Source of the DNA: Pseudomonas sp. StFLB209
GTDB lineage: Bacteria; Pseudomonadota; Gammaproteobacteria; Pseudomonadales; Pseudomonadaceae
DNA: 64,000 nt
NCBI RefSeq assembly: GCF_000829415.1
Contig: NZ_AP014637.1
Location: 1,624,001-1,688,000 of the forward strand
Direction: 5' to 3'
Of the stretch, positions 20,395 through 30,243 are shown piece after piece (positions within the stretch are counted from its first letter, which is position 1; each line of letters opens with the position of its first letter). Both the position numbers and the translations under genes were made by a program. The notes below the pieces were generated by a model, which made no database searches, had not been told where the DNA came from, and saw only the letters and a program-made list of their open reading frames with translations.

Positions 20395-21534
20395 ATGACC
20401 AAGCCTGCAACTTTCACTGCCAGCAAATTGGCGAGCGCTGTTGTCGCCTCGCTGTTGTTCACCAGCCTGGCTGCCCAGGCCGATATCGCAACCGACGTCG
20501 CCACCACCGGCTGGGCCACCCAGAACGGCGGCACCAAAGGCGGCTCGCGTGCTGCGGCCAACAACATCTACACCGTCAAGAACGCCGCCGAGCTAAAAAG
20601 TGCGCTGAGCGCGTCAGTTGGCAGCAATGGCCGGATCATCAAGATCAGCGGCATCATTGATATCAGCGAAGGCAAGGCCTACACCACCACCGCAGACATG
20701 AAAAAACGCGGCCGCCTGGACATTCCGGGCAAGACCACCATCGTCGGCATCACCAACAATGCCGAAATCCGCGAAGGCTTCTTCTACGCCAAAGAAAACG
20801 ACGTGATCATCCGCAACATCACCATTGAGAACCCATGGGATCCCGAGCCGGTCTGGGATGCCGATGACGGCAGCGCAGGCAACTGGAACTCCGAATACGA
20901 CGGCCTGACCATCGAAGGTGCCAACAACGTGTGGGTGGACCACGTGACCTTCACCGATGGTCGCCGCACCGATGACCAGAACGGCACCGCCAATGGTCGT
21001 CCCAAGCAGCATCACGACGGTGCGCTGGACGTCAAGAATGGCGCCAACTACGTCACCATCTCCTACACGGCGTTCAAGTCCCACGAAAAGAACAACCTCA
21101 TCGGCTCCAGCGACAGCCGCACCACCGATGACGGCAAACTCAAGGTCACCATTCATAACAGCCTGTTCGAGAACATCTCGGCCCGCGCACCACGGGTGCG
21201 GTTCGGCCAGGTGCATCTGTACAACAACTACCATGTGGGCAGCACCAGCCATAAGGTCTACCCGTTCAGCTATGCCCATGGCGTTGGCAAGAACTCGAAG
21301 ATCTATTCCGAGAAGAACGCCTTTGAAATCTCCGGTATCAGCGGCTGCAGCAAGATCGCCGGCGACTACGGTGGCAGCGTCTACCGCGACCAGGGTTCGA
21401 CCCTCAATGGCAGCACGCTGAGCTGCTCGTGGAGTTCGAACATCGGCTGGACCCCGCCCTACAGCTACAACCCGTTGAACGCCGACAAAGTGGCCGCCGA
21501 CGTCAAAGCCAAGGCCGGTGCCGGCAAGCTCTGA
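20395..21534 (+). CDS. Secreted pectate lyase (polysaccharide lyase family 1)
   Basis: 379 aa. Sec signal peptide [20 protein letters not shown] then LFTSLAAQA (cut near residue 29). The mature protein is a parallel beta-helix pectate lyase: [10 protein letters not shown] (~180-189) with the calcium/substrate site, [19 protein letters not shown], and [20 protein letters not shown] with the catalytic Arg region. It cleaves polygalacturonate by beta-elimination outside the cell. It lies beside the type II secretion genes, whose machinery exports such enzymes in plant-associated bacteria. Confidence 0.93.
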   Translation: MTKPATFTASKLASAVVASLLFTSLAAQADIATDVATTGWATQNGGTKGGSRAAANNIYTVKNAAELKSALSASVGSNGRIIKISGIIDISEGKAYTTTADMKKRGRLDIPGKTTIVGITNNAEIREGFFYAKENDVIIRNITIENPWDPEPVWDADDGSAGNWNSEYDGLTIEGANNVWVDHVTFTDGRRTDDQNGTANGRPKQHHDGALDVKNGANYVTISYTAFKSHEKNNLIGSSDSRTTDDGKLKVTIHNSLFENISARAPRVRFGQVHLYNNYHVGSTSHKVYPFSYAHGVGKNSKIYSEKNAFEISGISGCSKIAGDYGGSVYRDQGSTLNGSTLSCSWSSNIGWTPPYSYNPLNADKVAADVKAKAGAGKL

Positions 21535-21560
21535 CCCAGCCCGGTGAGCCGCGCATGAAG

Positions 21561-21585
21561 AACCCTCGGCAACGAGGGTTTTTTA
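21561..21585. terminator. Terminator between pectate lyase and gspF
   Basis: AACCCTCG-GCAA-CGAGGGTT then TTTTATT. It lies between the plus-strand lyase gene and the end of the minus-strand gsp operon. Confidence 0.9.
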
Positions 21586-21599
21586 TTGCGCCTGACGCG

Positions 21600-22814
21600 T
21601 CACTGCACCAGTTGGTTGATCTCGATGATCGGTAGCAGCACGGCCATGACGATCAGCAGCACCACCGCGCCCATGACCACGATCATCAACGGCTCCAGCA
21701 GCGCGGTCATGCCCATTGCCCGGCGTTCGATATCCCGCGACAGGGTCTGCGCCGCACGGTCGAGCATGGGCGGCAGCGAGCCGGTTTTCTCACCGCTGGC
21801 AATCAGGTGAATCAGCAGCGGCGGGAATACATTCTCCATGCGCAGCGCGGTGGCCAGGTTGACGCCTTCACGCACTTTGGCAGTGGCTTCGCTGACGCTC
21901 AGGCTCAACCGGTCGTTGGACAAGGTCTGACGCGCCGCCTCCAGCGCCCTTAACAGCGGCACCCCGGCGCCGCCAAGGATCGCCAGGGTCGAGGCGAAAC
22001 GCGCGGTGTTCAGGCCCAGTACGAAGCGGCCAAACAACGGTAACCGCAGCACCCGGCGATGCCAGCTCAGGCGCGCCGCCGGCCGGCGCAGGTACAGCCG
22101 CCAGGCCCAGAAGCCACCGGCCAGCATCGTGGCGCACAGCCAGCCCCAGGCGCGGATGAAATCGCTCGCTTCGAGCATCGCCACGGTCAGCCCCGGCAGG
22201 TCCTGGCGTGCCTGGGAAAACGCACTGACCACCTGCGGCACCACATAGCTGAGCAGAAAGATCACGATGCCGACCGACAGCAGCCCGACCACACCGGGAT
22301 AGATGAACGCGGTCAGAATCTTGCTGCGCAGGTTGTTGCGCTCTTCGATGTAGTCGGCCAGTCGCTCCATGACCTGGGCCAGGTCGCCGGACTCTTCACC
22401 GGCCGCAATCAGCGCTCGGTAGATGTCCGGAAAATCCTGGGGCCGCGCCGCCAGCGCGTCGGCCAGGCGCATACCGCCACGCACATCAGTGCGCACTGCA
22501 CTGAGGGTCTGGGCGACGTGCTTGCGTTCAGCCTGCTCGACGGTGGCGCTCAGGGCGGCTTCCAGCGGCAGGCTGGCACCGAGCAGGCTCGCCAGTTGGC
22601 GGGTGGCCCAGGCCAGATCGTTGTCCGTCAGCCGCGCGCTGAACAGTCCTGCGCCACCGTTGCTGGCAGTGCTGTCTTGCTGGTGCACCGACAACGCCGT
22701 CAGGCCGCGGCTGCGCAGAATGCCAAGCGCCGCGCTCTGGCTGTCTGCGTCCAACAGACCGGACTCAAGCTTGCCATTGGCGTCGGCGGCTTCAAACCGG
22801 TAGCGATTCATCAC
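21600..22814 (-). CDS. gspF: Type II secretion inner-membrane platform protein GspF
   Basis: 404 aa. Two T2SSF domains (~70-190 and ~275-395) with membrane segments including TAFIYPGVVGLLSVGIVIFL and LMIVVMGAVVLLIVMAVLLP. Repeated motifs GMRLADALAARP and ASGEKTGSLPPMLDRAA are typical. GspF couples the GspE ATPase to pseudopilus assembly. Last gene of the coupled minus-strand run D-E-F: its ATG overlaps the gspE stop by 4 bp. Confidence 0.95.
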   Translation of the reverse strand: MMNRYRFEAADANGKLESGLLDADSQSAALGILRSRGLTALSVHQQDSTASNGGAGLFSARLTDNDLAWATRQLASLLGASLPLEAALSATVEQAERKHVAQTLSAVRTDVRGGMRLADALAARPQDFPDIYRALIAAGEESGDLAQVMERLADYIEERNNLRSKILTAFIYPGVVGLLSVGIVIFLLSYVVPQVVSAFSQARQDLPGLTVAMLEASDFIRAWGWLCATMLAGGFWAWRLYLRRPAARLSWHRRVLRLPLFGRFVLGLNTARFASTLAILGGAGVPLLRALEAARQTLSNDRLSLSVSEATAKVREGVNLATALRMENVFPPLLIHLIASGEKTGSLPPMLDRAAQTLSRDIERRAMGMTALLEPLMIVVMGAVVLLIVMAVLLPIIEINQLVQ

Positions 22815-24229
22815 ACGTCCCGTGTCACGCGCAGGATTTCCTGCGGCGCGGTAGTACCGTTGCGGATCCAGCGTTCGCCATCGTCACGCATGCTGAGCAT
22901 GCCGTTACGCTGCGCCGCGGCCCGCAGAGCCAGTTCACCCGCGCCCTGATGGATCAGGCTGCGGATATCGTCATCGATACAAAACAACTCATGAATCCCG
23001 GTACGGCCGCTGTAGCCGGTGTGGTTGCATTCAACGCAGCCAAGCGGCCGCCAGGTGCCGGGCGCAGCCGGGTCTGGTTGCCGGCAATGCACGCACAGGC
23101 AGCGCACCAGGCGCTGGGCCAGCACGCCGAGCATGGATGAGGCGAGCAGAAAAGGCTCGACGCCCATGTCAATCAGACGGTTGACCGCCGACACCGCATC
23201 GTTGGTGTGCAGGGTGGCCAGCACCAGGTGGCCGGTGAGTGAGGCCTGGACCGCGATCTGCGCCGTTTCCAGATCGCGAATCTCGCCGATCATGATGATG
23301 TCCGGGTCCTGGCGCAGGATGGCGCGTAACGCCAGGGCAAAGGTCATGTCGATTTTGGCGTTGACCTGGATCTGGCTGATGCCCGGCAAGTCATATTCGA
23401 CCGGGTCTTCCACGGTGATGATGTTACTGATGGTCGCATCAAGCCGAGCCAGCGCGGCGTACAGGCTGGTGGTCTTGCCGCTGCCGGTGGGGCCGGTGAC
23501 CAGCACGATGCCGTGGGGCTGGCGGATCAGCGTATCGAGCCGGGCCAGCAACTGTGGGTCCATGCCCAGGCTTTCCAGGTGCAGACGCCCGGCCTGTTTG
23601 TCGAGCAGGCGCATCACCACCCGCTCACCGTGGCCGGTGGGCACGGTCGAAACACGAATGTCGATCGGCCGCCCGGCGACCCGCAAGGCAATACGGCCGT
23701 CCTGGGGCAAGCGTTTCTCGGCAATGTCGAGCTGGGCCATGATCTTGATCCGCGACACCAGCGCGCCGTGCAGCGCCTTGCGCGGCGAAACCACCTCGCG
23801 CAGCGTGCCATCGACCCGATAACGCACCACCGAATGGGTTTCGAACGGTTCGATGTGCACGTCGCTTGCCTGGTCACGCGCCGCCTGGGTCAGCAGGGCA
23901 TTGATCATGCGGATCACCGGCGCGCCGTCCTGAGTGTCGAGCAGGTCGGTGACTTCCGGCATGTCCTGTATCAGCCGGTCAAGATCGACTTCATTTTCCG
24001 CCGCACCGACCACTGCCGCCGCGCTGCCGGTATCGGCGTAGGCACTGGCCAGCAAACCGTCAAGCTCGTCATCGCGTACCCGCTGCAAGCGCGCCGGGCC
24101 GAACTGGCGCCGCACCTCGCTGATCGACCAGCCCGGGGTCGACGGGCAAACCGTCAGTACCGGCCCATCCGGGTCTGCGCTGAGCAAAATGCGCTGGGCC
24201 TTGGCCCAGGCATAGGGCAAGGCGCTCAT
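22811..24229 (-). CDS. gspE: Type II secretion ATPase GspE
   Basis: 472 aa. Walker A GPTGSGKT (246-253), Asp box ITVEDPVEYDLPGISQIQVN and Walker B DPDIIMIGEIRDLETAQIA; His box HTNDAVSA. The C-terminal C4 zinc module (CVHC ... CVECNHTGYSGR) is present, as in GspE/PilB. Hexameric cytoplasmic ATPase driving pseudopilin insertion. Starts inside the gspD stop (ATGA). Confidence 0.96.
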   Translation of the reverse strand: MSALPYAWAKAQRILLSADPDGPVLTVCPSTPGWSISEVRRQFGPARLQRVRDDELDGLLASAYADTGSAAAVVGAAENEVDLDRLIQDMPEVTDLLDTQDGAPVIRMINALLTQAARDQASDVHIEPFETHSVVRYRVDGTLREVVSPRKALHGALVSRIKIMAQLDIAEKRLPQDGRIALRVAGRPIDIRVSTVPTGHGERVVMRLLDKQAGRLHLESLGMDPQLLARLDTLIRQPHGIVLVTGPTGSGKTTSLYAALARLDATISNIITVEDPVEYDLPGISQIQVNAKIDMTFALALRAILRQDPDIIMIGEIRDLETAQIAVQASLTGHLVLATLHTNDAVSAVNRLIDMGVEPFLLASSMLGVLAQRLVRCLCVHCRQPDPAAPGTWRPLGCVECNHTGYSGRTGIHELFCIDDDIRSLIHQGAGELALRAAAQRNGMLSMRDDGERWIRNGTTAPQEILRVTRDV

Positions 24230-26580
24230 AACGCTGGCGTTCCTTGCACGGGCAGCGCACTGCCACGCGGCGCCGGCACACCCAACGCGGCAGGCGGTAA
24301 CTGCGGCGCCTGCATATCCGGCATTGCCCAGTTGCGTTCCGGTTGCAGCGCGCTCTGGGCACGGCGGATAAAGTCATAACGATTGAGCGTGATGCTGCGT
24401 CCTGCCGCGCTGTCGCGGATGATGTAAGGGCGCAGGAACACCATCAGGTTGGTCTTGTTGAGCGAGCGCCGCTCATTGCGAAACAGCGCGCCGACGCCCG
24501 GCAGGCTGCCCAGCCACGGCACCGCTTCGTTGCTCTGGCTGTAGCCATCCTGCAGCAGGCCGCCCAGCACCATGATCTGCCCGTCATCGAGCAGGATGCT
24601 GGTATCAATGGCACGCTTGTTGGTGACAATGCCTGCGGAACTGGAAGTCGACGACGCACGCTCGTCGATGCTGCTGACCTCCTGATAGATGTCGAGCTTG
24701 ACTGTGCCACCTTCGGAAATTTGCGGCCTTACATTGAGTTTCAGGCCGACCTCTTCGCGGGTCACGGTCTGGAACGGGTTGTTGCTGGTGCCTCCGCCAC
24801 CGGTCACGTAACTGCCACTGACAAACGGAATGGTCTGGCCGACGAAAATACTCGCCACCTCGTTATCCAGGGTCAGCAGGTTAGGCGTCGACAACACGTT
24901 GGAGCCGCCCTTGCTCTTCAAGGCGCGGGCCAGCACCTTGAGGTCGAGGATGCGGCCAATACCGGGGATCTCCACGGTGCCATTGACGTAGCCCAGGTTC
25001 AGCCCCTGGGGCAGCACATCGACACTGCTCTGGCCATTGAGGTTGAGCCCCGAGCCGCCCAGGTTGGCACCGCCGATCACCCCATTGCCATTGAGGTTGC
25101 CGGTCAGCCATTGCACACCGAATTCGTTGGCGTCGTCCTCGGCCACCTCGACGATCAGGCTCTCGATCACCACCTGTGCACGGCGCTGGTCGAGCAGGTC
25201 GATGACCTCGCGCAGGTTGCGGTACAGCGGCTCCGGCGCGGAAATCAGCAAGGTATTGGTGGTGGTATCGGCCTGGATGGTCACGCCACCGGCGCTGAAC
25301 GCGACGTTCTGCTCGCCTGCCGCCGCGGTGCCCTGGCCGTAAGCAGCGCCGCTGGACTGGCCGAAACCACTGGTCACGGCGCTGCTCGACGCACTGGCTG
25401 ACGCTGCACTGCTGCTGCCGGATGAGCTCTGGCTTTGCCCGTTCTGCGCGGAGTTGCTGCCCATCGAGCTGAGGATCGAGCGCGCCGGGTCACCATTGCC
25501 GCTGTCACTCTCGCCGGTCAGCAGACCGCGCAGCGCTTGCGCCAGTTTGCTGGCCTGGGCGTTGCGCAGGTAAACCACATGCAGATTGCTCGGGTTACTT
25601 TGCGCATTGTCGAGCTTGTAGATCAGGTTGCGCGCCAGGTGCGTGCGTTCGGGGCTGCCGGCGCGCAGGATGATGGTGTTGGAGCGCGCATCGCCGATCA
25701 CCGAAATCTTCTGGGTCGGGTCACCACCCGGTACATCAAGCAGCTCGGCCACCAATGGCGCGATGTCCACGGCAATGCCGTTCTGGATCTGCACAACATC
25801 GGTGTCAATGGCGCTGGGGGTGTCGATCTGCTCGATCAGTTGCGCGACCCGCGCCAGGTTATCGGCCTCGTCAGTGATGACGATGGTGTTGTTGCCGGGG
25901 TAAGCGTTGATCGGGTTATTGGGGGCCACGATCGGGCGCAGCACCGGAATCAGGTTCACCGCGTTTTCATAACGCAGCCGGAAGGTGCGGGTGATCATGC
26001 CGTTGCCGGCCGGTTTGTCGGCACTGTAGATCGGCCCGCCGAGCAGCTTGGCATCGGCTTCCGGCACCACCTGCGCGACCCCGCCGACATCCACCACACT
26101 GAAGCCCTGCATGCGCAGCGCCGCCAGCAGCATGCTGTAAGCCTGACGCGCCGGCACCTGGCCTTCGGAAACCAGGGTCAGGTTGCCCTTGACCCGCGGG
26201 TCGACCAGAAACTGCTGGCCGGTGGCGCGCGACAGCGCACGCACCACAGCCTGAATATCGGCCTCGACAAAATTCAGCGTCACCGGCTGCTCGCCCAACC
26301 CCAGACCGGCCGCTGATCGGCCACCGCTGCTGGCGGCGGTACGGCCGCGCTCGCTGATGTTATGCAGTTGCCGTGGCGCAGGCCGCGCTTGCTGTTGCGC
26401 ACGCTGGCGATCAAGCAGCGCATCGCCGCTGCGCGGGGTATCGGCCAGCGGCCGGCCCAGCTCGCTGTCGACCAGCAAAGGCGGCTGGTGCGGCGCGCGG
26501 CTGCTGGCGCAGCCGCTCAATGCCAGCAACAACAGCAGCGGCAATACCCTGCGTCCTGCCTTGGATTGTGACCCCTTCAT
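24226..26580 (-). CDS. gspD: Type II secretion secretin GspD (lipoprotein type)
   Basis: 784 aa. The signal peptide ends in a lipobox LALSGCASS (Cys24), so this secretin is probably acylated and may not need a separate pilotin. N0-N3 domains span ~100-430, with a Ser/Gly/Ala-rich insert near 375-420 (QSQSSSGSSSAASASASSSA). The secretin core follows, with LSTPNLLTLDNEVASIFVGQ and VPWLGSLPGVGALFRNERRS. It forms the outer-membrane pore. It precedes gspE and follows gspM, each with an ATGA overlap. Confidence 0.95.
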   Translation of the reverse strand: MKGSQSKAGRRVLPLLLLLALSGCASSRAPHQPPLLVDSELGRPLADTPRSGDALLDRQRAQQQARPAPRQLHNISERGRTAASSGGRSAAGLGLGEQPVTLNFVEADIQAVVRALSRATGQQFLVDPRVKGNLTLVSEGQVPARQAYSMLLAALRMQGFSVVDVGGVAQVVPEADAKLLGGPIYSADKPAGNGMITRTFRLRYENAVNLIPVLRPIVAPNNPINAYPGNNTIVITDEADNLARVAQLIEQIDTPSAIDTDVVQIQNGIAVDIAPLVAELLDVPGGDPTQKISVIGDARSNTIILRAGSPERTHLARNLIYKLDNAQSNPSNLHVVYLRNAQASKLAQALRGLLTGESDSGNGDPARSILSSMGSNSAQNGQSQSSSGSSSAASASASSSAVTSGFGQSSGAAYGQGTAAAGEQNVAFSAGGVTIQADTTTNTLLISAPEPLYRNLREVIDLLDQRRAQVVIESLIVEVAEDDANEFGVQWLTGNLNGNGVIGGANLGGSGLNLNGQSSVDVLPQGLNLGYVNGTVEIPGIGRILDLKVLARALKSKGGSNVLSTPNLLTLDNEVASIFVGQTIPFVSGSYVTGGGGTSNNPFQTVTREEVGLKLNVRPQISEGGTVKLDIYQEVSSIDERASSTSSSAGIVTNKRAIDTSILLDDGQIMVLGGLLQDGYSQSNEAVPWLGSLPGVGALFRNERRSLNKTNLMVFLRPYIIRDSAAGRSITLNRYDFIRRAQSALQPERNWAMPDMQAPQLPPAALGVPAPRGSALPVQGTPAL

Positions 26581-27125
26581 GAAGCTTCCTTAGCGCCCTG
26601 CGCCTGATCCATGCGAACAGTGCCAGACAAGGTCCCGGCGCTGTCATCGGTAGCGTTATCGCCGGCCCGTTGCAGGTGCGCTTCGACGACCGGCAGCGCG
26701 CCGGGCCGTTGCCGCCCCAGCAGCCAATCGATCAGCGCATCGGCCGGGGCCGCATCGAACGTCAACTGCCAGCCGCCATTGGGCCCGGCCTGCAACTGGT
26801 AATGCCCGGCCAGCCCGTAAGCCTCCAGGCTCTGCCTGAGCGCTTGCTCGGTGTCGCCGCCAGCGGCCTGCACACCGGCTTCGCGCAGCAAGCTCTCCAA
26901 GGCCTGGGCCTGGCCTTGCAGCTTGGGCGTTTGCGCTTGCCAGTAGGCAATGGTCTTGAGCGGTGGCTGAATCAACAGTGCCCACAACAACAGCCCGACC
27001 AGCAGCAGCGCCCCACCCGTCAGCACCCGCTGTTCGCGCAGCGACAGAGCCTGCCAGGCCGCCTGGCCGCGCGTACGCCAGCGCAGCCAGTGGGCGCGAA
27101 TAATGGCCGGCGACCGCTTACTCAT
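26577..27125 (-). CDS. gspM: Type II secretion protein GspM
   Basis: 182 aa from ATG 27125 (MSKRSPAIIRAHWLRW). One membrane segment (VLTGGALLLVGLLLWALLIQ, ~32-51) preceded by SLREQRVL, the standard GspM opening, then a ferredoxin-like periplasmic domain. GspM stabilises GspL in the inner-membrane platform. The start overlaps the gspL 3' end by 8 bp. Sequence is poorly conserved in this family; the call rests on topology and position. Confidence 0.85.
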   Translation of the reverse strand: MSKRSPAIIRAHWLRWRTRGQAAWQALSLREQRVLTGGALLLVGLLLWALLIQPPLKTIAYWQAQTPKLQGQAQALESLLREAGVQAAGGDTEQALRQSLEAYGLAGHYQLQAGPNGGWQLTFDAAPADALIDWLLGRQRPGALPVVEAHLQRAGDNATDDSAGTLSGTVRMDQAQGAKEAS

Positions 27126-28290
27126 CGATGTCCTCCAGCGGCTGGTCACGAATGTCCGCCGTGGCTGGCGCCGCATTCAGGGTCCAGATCCGGTCAGTGC
27201 GCGCGGCGCTGAGCCCCGCCTGGGCCAGGGTTGCCTGCACGGTCTGGTCAGGCGCCAGTGCCGCACTGTCCGCCGCCAGCTCCAACTGCAATTGGCCGTT
27301 GCTGAAGCTCAGCCGCTGGACGCTGCCGACCAGTGCCGGCAGCGCCGCGCCGGCCTGCTGCAGCATGGGCACAAAGCTCTGCGCTGGCATGTGCCCCGAG
27401 CCGCCCTGCCGCGCCGCCAACTGCTGGCGGGCTTGTTGTAGCGGGTTGAGAATCACCGGCAGTTCCGGGAAGGCCTGGCGGACTTGCGCACTCATCTGCG
27501 CCTTGAGTTGCTGGCCGTGCTGCGCTTCACGCGCGGCGTAAAAATTCAGGCCCAGCAACCATACCGTGATCGCCAGCGCGCTACAGGCCAACGCCTTGCC
27601 CCAGCCCGGTGTCGAGGCGCCTGCACGGCTTGGCGAACCCTGCAGCCCCCAGCCCGGCACCGGCCCCGACCAGCGCTGTTCAGGCGCCGTGTGCGGTTGC
27701 GCACCTTGCGGGGCCGGCTCACCGATCCAGTGCACAAGGCTGCCGCGCAGCGCCAACGGCTCCAGATGATCTTCAAGCATCGGCTCGACCGCCGCGTGAT
27801 CCAGGCCATGACGCACCAGCAGGTGCCCGTCTTCGACGCTGGCGCTGATCGACCCTTGCGGGGCCAACGCCAGCCGGTACGGCGCCGGATACAAACCGGC
27901 CAGCTTCAGACGGTGCTGGGTCAATGCCAGGCTCAGACGCTGCAGGTCGGCCTTGGCCAGCCATCCGACCTGCACCTGCCCGTCATCGCCGCGGCGGCCA
28001 TGGGCGACCTGCAGCGCCTGACGGCTGCCCAGCACCATCGCCTCGACGGCGCACGCCACGGCAGCGCCGAGCCGGCCGGCCGAGAGCGGCGGTAACGGTA
28101 AACGGGTGAGCACGGTGTCTGAAGGGTGCAAAAAACACTCGGCGCTGGCCGGCCCGGCGCTGCCCAACTGCCGGACTGTGCTGTGGGCAGCTTCCAGCAG
28201 CTGCCCATGACGGTCGAGGCGGGCAAACTCCAGCGGGCTGTCGGGGGTCAGCTCACGCAACGGCGGCAGGGCAATGCGCAGCCGGCTCAT
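27118..28290 (-). CDS. gspL: Type II secretion protein GspL
   Basis: 390 aa from ATG 28290 (MSRLRIALPPLRELT), which overlaps the gspK stop (ATGA). N-terminal actin-like cytoplasmic domain (~1-230), one membrane segment (ALACSALAITVWLLGLNFYA, ~245-265), and a periplasmic ferredoxin-like domain. It anchors GspE to the membrane. A longer frame extends upstream into gspK but has no support. Confidence 0.86.
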   Translation of the reverse strand: MSRLRIALPPLRELTPDSPLEFARLDRHGQLLEAAHSTVRQLGSAGPASAECFLHPSDTVLTRLPLPPLSAGRLGAAVACAVEAMVLGSRQALQVAHGRRGDDGQVQVGWLAKADLQRLSLALTQHRLKLAGLYPAPYRLALAPQGSISASVEDGHLLVRHGLDHAAVEPMLEDHLEPLALRGSLVHWIGEPAPQGAQPHTAPEQRWSGPVPGWGLQGSPSRAGASTPGWGKALACSALAITVWLLGLNFYAAREAQHGQQLKAQMSAQVRQAFPELPVILNPLQQARQQLAARQGGSGHMPAQSFVPMLQQAGAALPALVGSVQRLSFSNGQLQLELAADSAALAPDQTVQATLAQAGLSAARTDRIWTLNAAPATADIRDQPLEDIDE

Positions 28291-29258
28291 ACCCCAGGCC
28301 TCGCCCAGATCACTCGCGGCATCTCGTGCTGCGTACGATACAGCAAGGCTTCCAGCGAACTGCGCCGACGCTCTTGGCGGGTCTGGCCCTGATACAGAAA
28401 CCATTCGCTGGTGATGCCGACATTCAGGCTGTCGATCGACACCTGCGCAAGCCCCAGGCGGTTGACGAAGTCACCACGGTTGATGAACCACTGGCCACGA
28501 TCACGCGCCTGCACCAGCACCCTGGCCTGGTCCAGCGCCAGCCCCGGCACCACGGCCGCCAGTACTTCGGCACTGGCCGTGTTGCTGTTGACCCAGGTAT
28601 TGCCCGGAATGATGCTGACGTAACGGCCCAGCCGCTCCAGCACCGCCTCATCAATACCCGCAATGCTGCGCAGGTCGCTCAACTGACTGAGTATTGGCAA
28701 GCTTGCCGGCACTGGCCGGCGCGCCGCATCAAGCCGATTGGAAAAACCGCCCGAATCGCGCCCCGTGGCCAGGCTGTCAGCGCCCTCAGGATAATGCGGG
28801 AAAGACGCAATGACCCTGGCACTGATGCGCCGCGCCAGGCCGGGGTCGATATCAATCATTGCGCACAACCGCTCGAAGCTGCGCAGTTGACCGCTGTCGA
28901 GCCGTTCGTTAAGCAACAGATTATGCAGGTTGAACTTGCCCTGCTGGTCTTGCAGGCGCGCCTCAAGCGCCTGGCCGGCATTGCCGGGGCTGTACTGCCC
29001 GAGCGGCTGATTCCAGAGTTGATCGGGCCGGGTTACCGAATCTTGCTGGCCGGCAACCCACAACAAGCGGCGGCCCGCCTCCAGACCGCCCAGCAGCACC
29101 TGGCTGCCCTGCACCCGGAACTGCTCGGCCTCAAGGGTGCGGGTGAACACCCCTTGGCGCGCCAGCATGCCGGCGGCAATCACCGCCACTACGGTGACAA
29201 TCAGCAAGGCGCTGATAATCGCGACGCCGCGCTGGCGGGTGGGCAGATGAGGGCTCAC
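28287..29258 (-). CDS. gspK: Type II secretion minor pseudopilin GspK
   Basis: 323 aa. The prepilin-type leader RQRGVAIISALLIVTVVAVI lacks Glu5, as is normal for GspK, the tip pseudopilin. The large globular insert carries IDPGLARRISARVI and a SAM-like fold with SNTASAEVLAAVVPGLALDQ. It caps the pseudopilus with GspI and GspJ, which are encoded elsewhere in this locus. Follows gspG by 8 bp. Confidence 0.92.
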   Translation of the reverse strand: MSPHLPTRQRGVAIISALLIVTVVAVIAAGMLARQGVFTRTLEAEQFRVQGSQVLLGGLEAGRRLLWVAGQQDSVTRPDQLWNQPLGQYSPGNAGQALEARLQDQQGKFNLHNLLLNERLDSGQLRSFERLCAMIDIDPGLARRISARVIASFPHYPEGADSLATGRDSGGFSNRLDAARRPVPASLPILSQLSDLRSIAGIDEAVLERLGRYVSIIPGNTWVNSNTASAEVLAAVVPGLALDQARVLVQARDRGQWFINRGDFVNRLGLAQVSIDSLNVGITSEWFLYQGQTRQERRRSSLEALLYRTQHEMPRVIWARPGV

Positions 29259-29266
29259 GGCGGCGC

Positions 29267-29716
29267 TTACAGCTGCCAGGAACCGATATCGGCATTTACG
29301 CCGTCGCCGTCAGGCTGCCCGTCGGCGCCCAGCGAGAAGACATCGATCTCACCATTGGCACCGGGGTTGAGGTAATAGTAAGGACGTCCCCAAGGGTCGT
29401 TGGGCAAACGTTCAAGGTAGGCGCGCCAGTTATTGTTTCTGGCATTGGCGGGGCGCTCGACCAGCGCCTTGAGGCTCTGGTTCTGGCTCGGGTAGCTGCC
29501 GTTATCCAGGCGGTAAAGCTTCAGCGCCTGCATCAGGCCGGCAATGTCCTGCTTCGCGGCGGTGGCTCTGGCCTGGTCTGGCCGGTCAAGCACCTTGGGC
29601 ACCACGACGGCGGCAAGAATGCCCAGAATCACCACCACCACCATGATCTCGATGAGGGTGAAACCACCTTGACGACCACGGCCTGACGGCGTGGATTTGA
29701 GGCACGCGAAATCCAT
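29267..29716 (-). CDS. gspG: Type II secretion major pseudopilin GspG
   Basis: 149 aa. The prepilin leader is cut at G/F in RQGGFTLIEIMVVVVILGIL with the invariant Glu5. The pseudopilin body has the calcium-loop region near the C-terminus (DPWGRPYYYLNPGANGEIDV, DGDGVNAD). It is the main fibre subunit. First gene of the minus-strand run G-K-L-M-D-E-F. A long pre-leader (MDFACLKSTPSGRGRQ) may mean a slightly later start is used. Confidence 0.95.
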   Translation of the reverse strand: MDFACLKSTPSGRGRQGGFTLIEIMVVVVILGILAAVVVPKVLDRPDQARATAAKQDIAGLMQALKLYRLDNGSYPSQNQSLKALVERPANARNNNWRAYLERLPNDPWGRPYYYLNPGANGEIDVFSLGADGQPDGDGVNADIGSWQL

Positions 29717-29851
29717 TTCACTCTTCCTTGACTTGTTTCAATCCTCCACGCAGTGTAACAAAACTAACACTGTTGAATAGCCCAATACCCAGCCCCTCAG
29801 GCCAGGCCGATATGCTGTTGATCCGCCGCCTGTTTCGAGCAAGAGTCAGCC

Positions 29852-30238
29852 ATGGAGCGGTTGCGCAAGGAGCGAGGTTTTACCCTGATCGAGGTGCTGG
29901 TCGCCCTGGCGATCATTGCCGTGGCGATGTCAGCGGCCGTGCGCGTCGCCGGCCTGATGACCCAGAGCAACAGCCTGCTGCACGACCGCGCCATTGCCCT
30001 GCTGGCGGCCCAGAGCCGCATCGCCGAATTGCGCCTGGAAAACCGCCCGGCGCGGGGCGTGCGCAGCGTGCGTTGCGATCAGGGACGCCTGCAACTGCGC
30101 TGCGAACAGAGCATTGCCGCCATGCCTGACGGGCAATTGCTGCACGTCCAGTTACGGGTGCTGGATAACCAGCGCCAGGCACCACCGCTGGCCAGGCTCG
30201 AAACCCTGCTCAATCCGCCGCAGGACACCCCGCAATGA
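29852..30238 (+). CDS. gspI: Type II secretion minor pseudopilin GspI
   Basis: 128 aa. Prepilin leader KERGFTLIEVLVALAIIAVA cut at G/F with Glu5. The body has RIAELRLENR, matching the GspI pattern. It nucleates the pseudopilus tip with J and K. Plus strand, divergent from gspG across ~135 bp. Its 3' end lies 5 bp from the convergent gspC end. Confidence 0.88.
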   Translation: MERLRKERGFTLIEVLVALAIIAVAMSAAVRVAGLMTQSNSLLHDRAIALLAAQSRIAELRLENRPARGVRSVRCDQGRLQLRCEQSIAAMPDGQLLHVQLRVLDNQRQAPPLARLETLLNPPQDTPQ

Positions 30239-30243
30239 ACCGC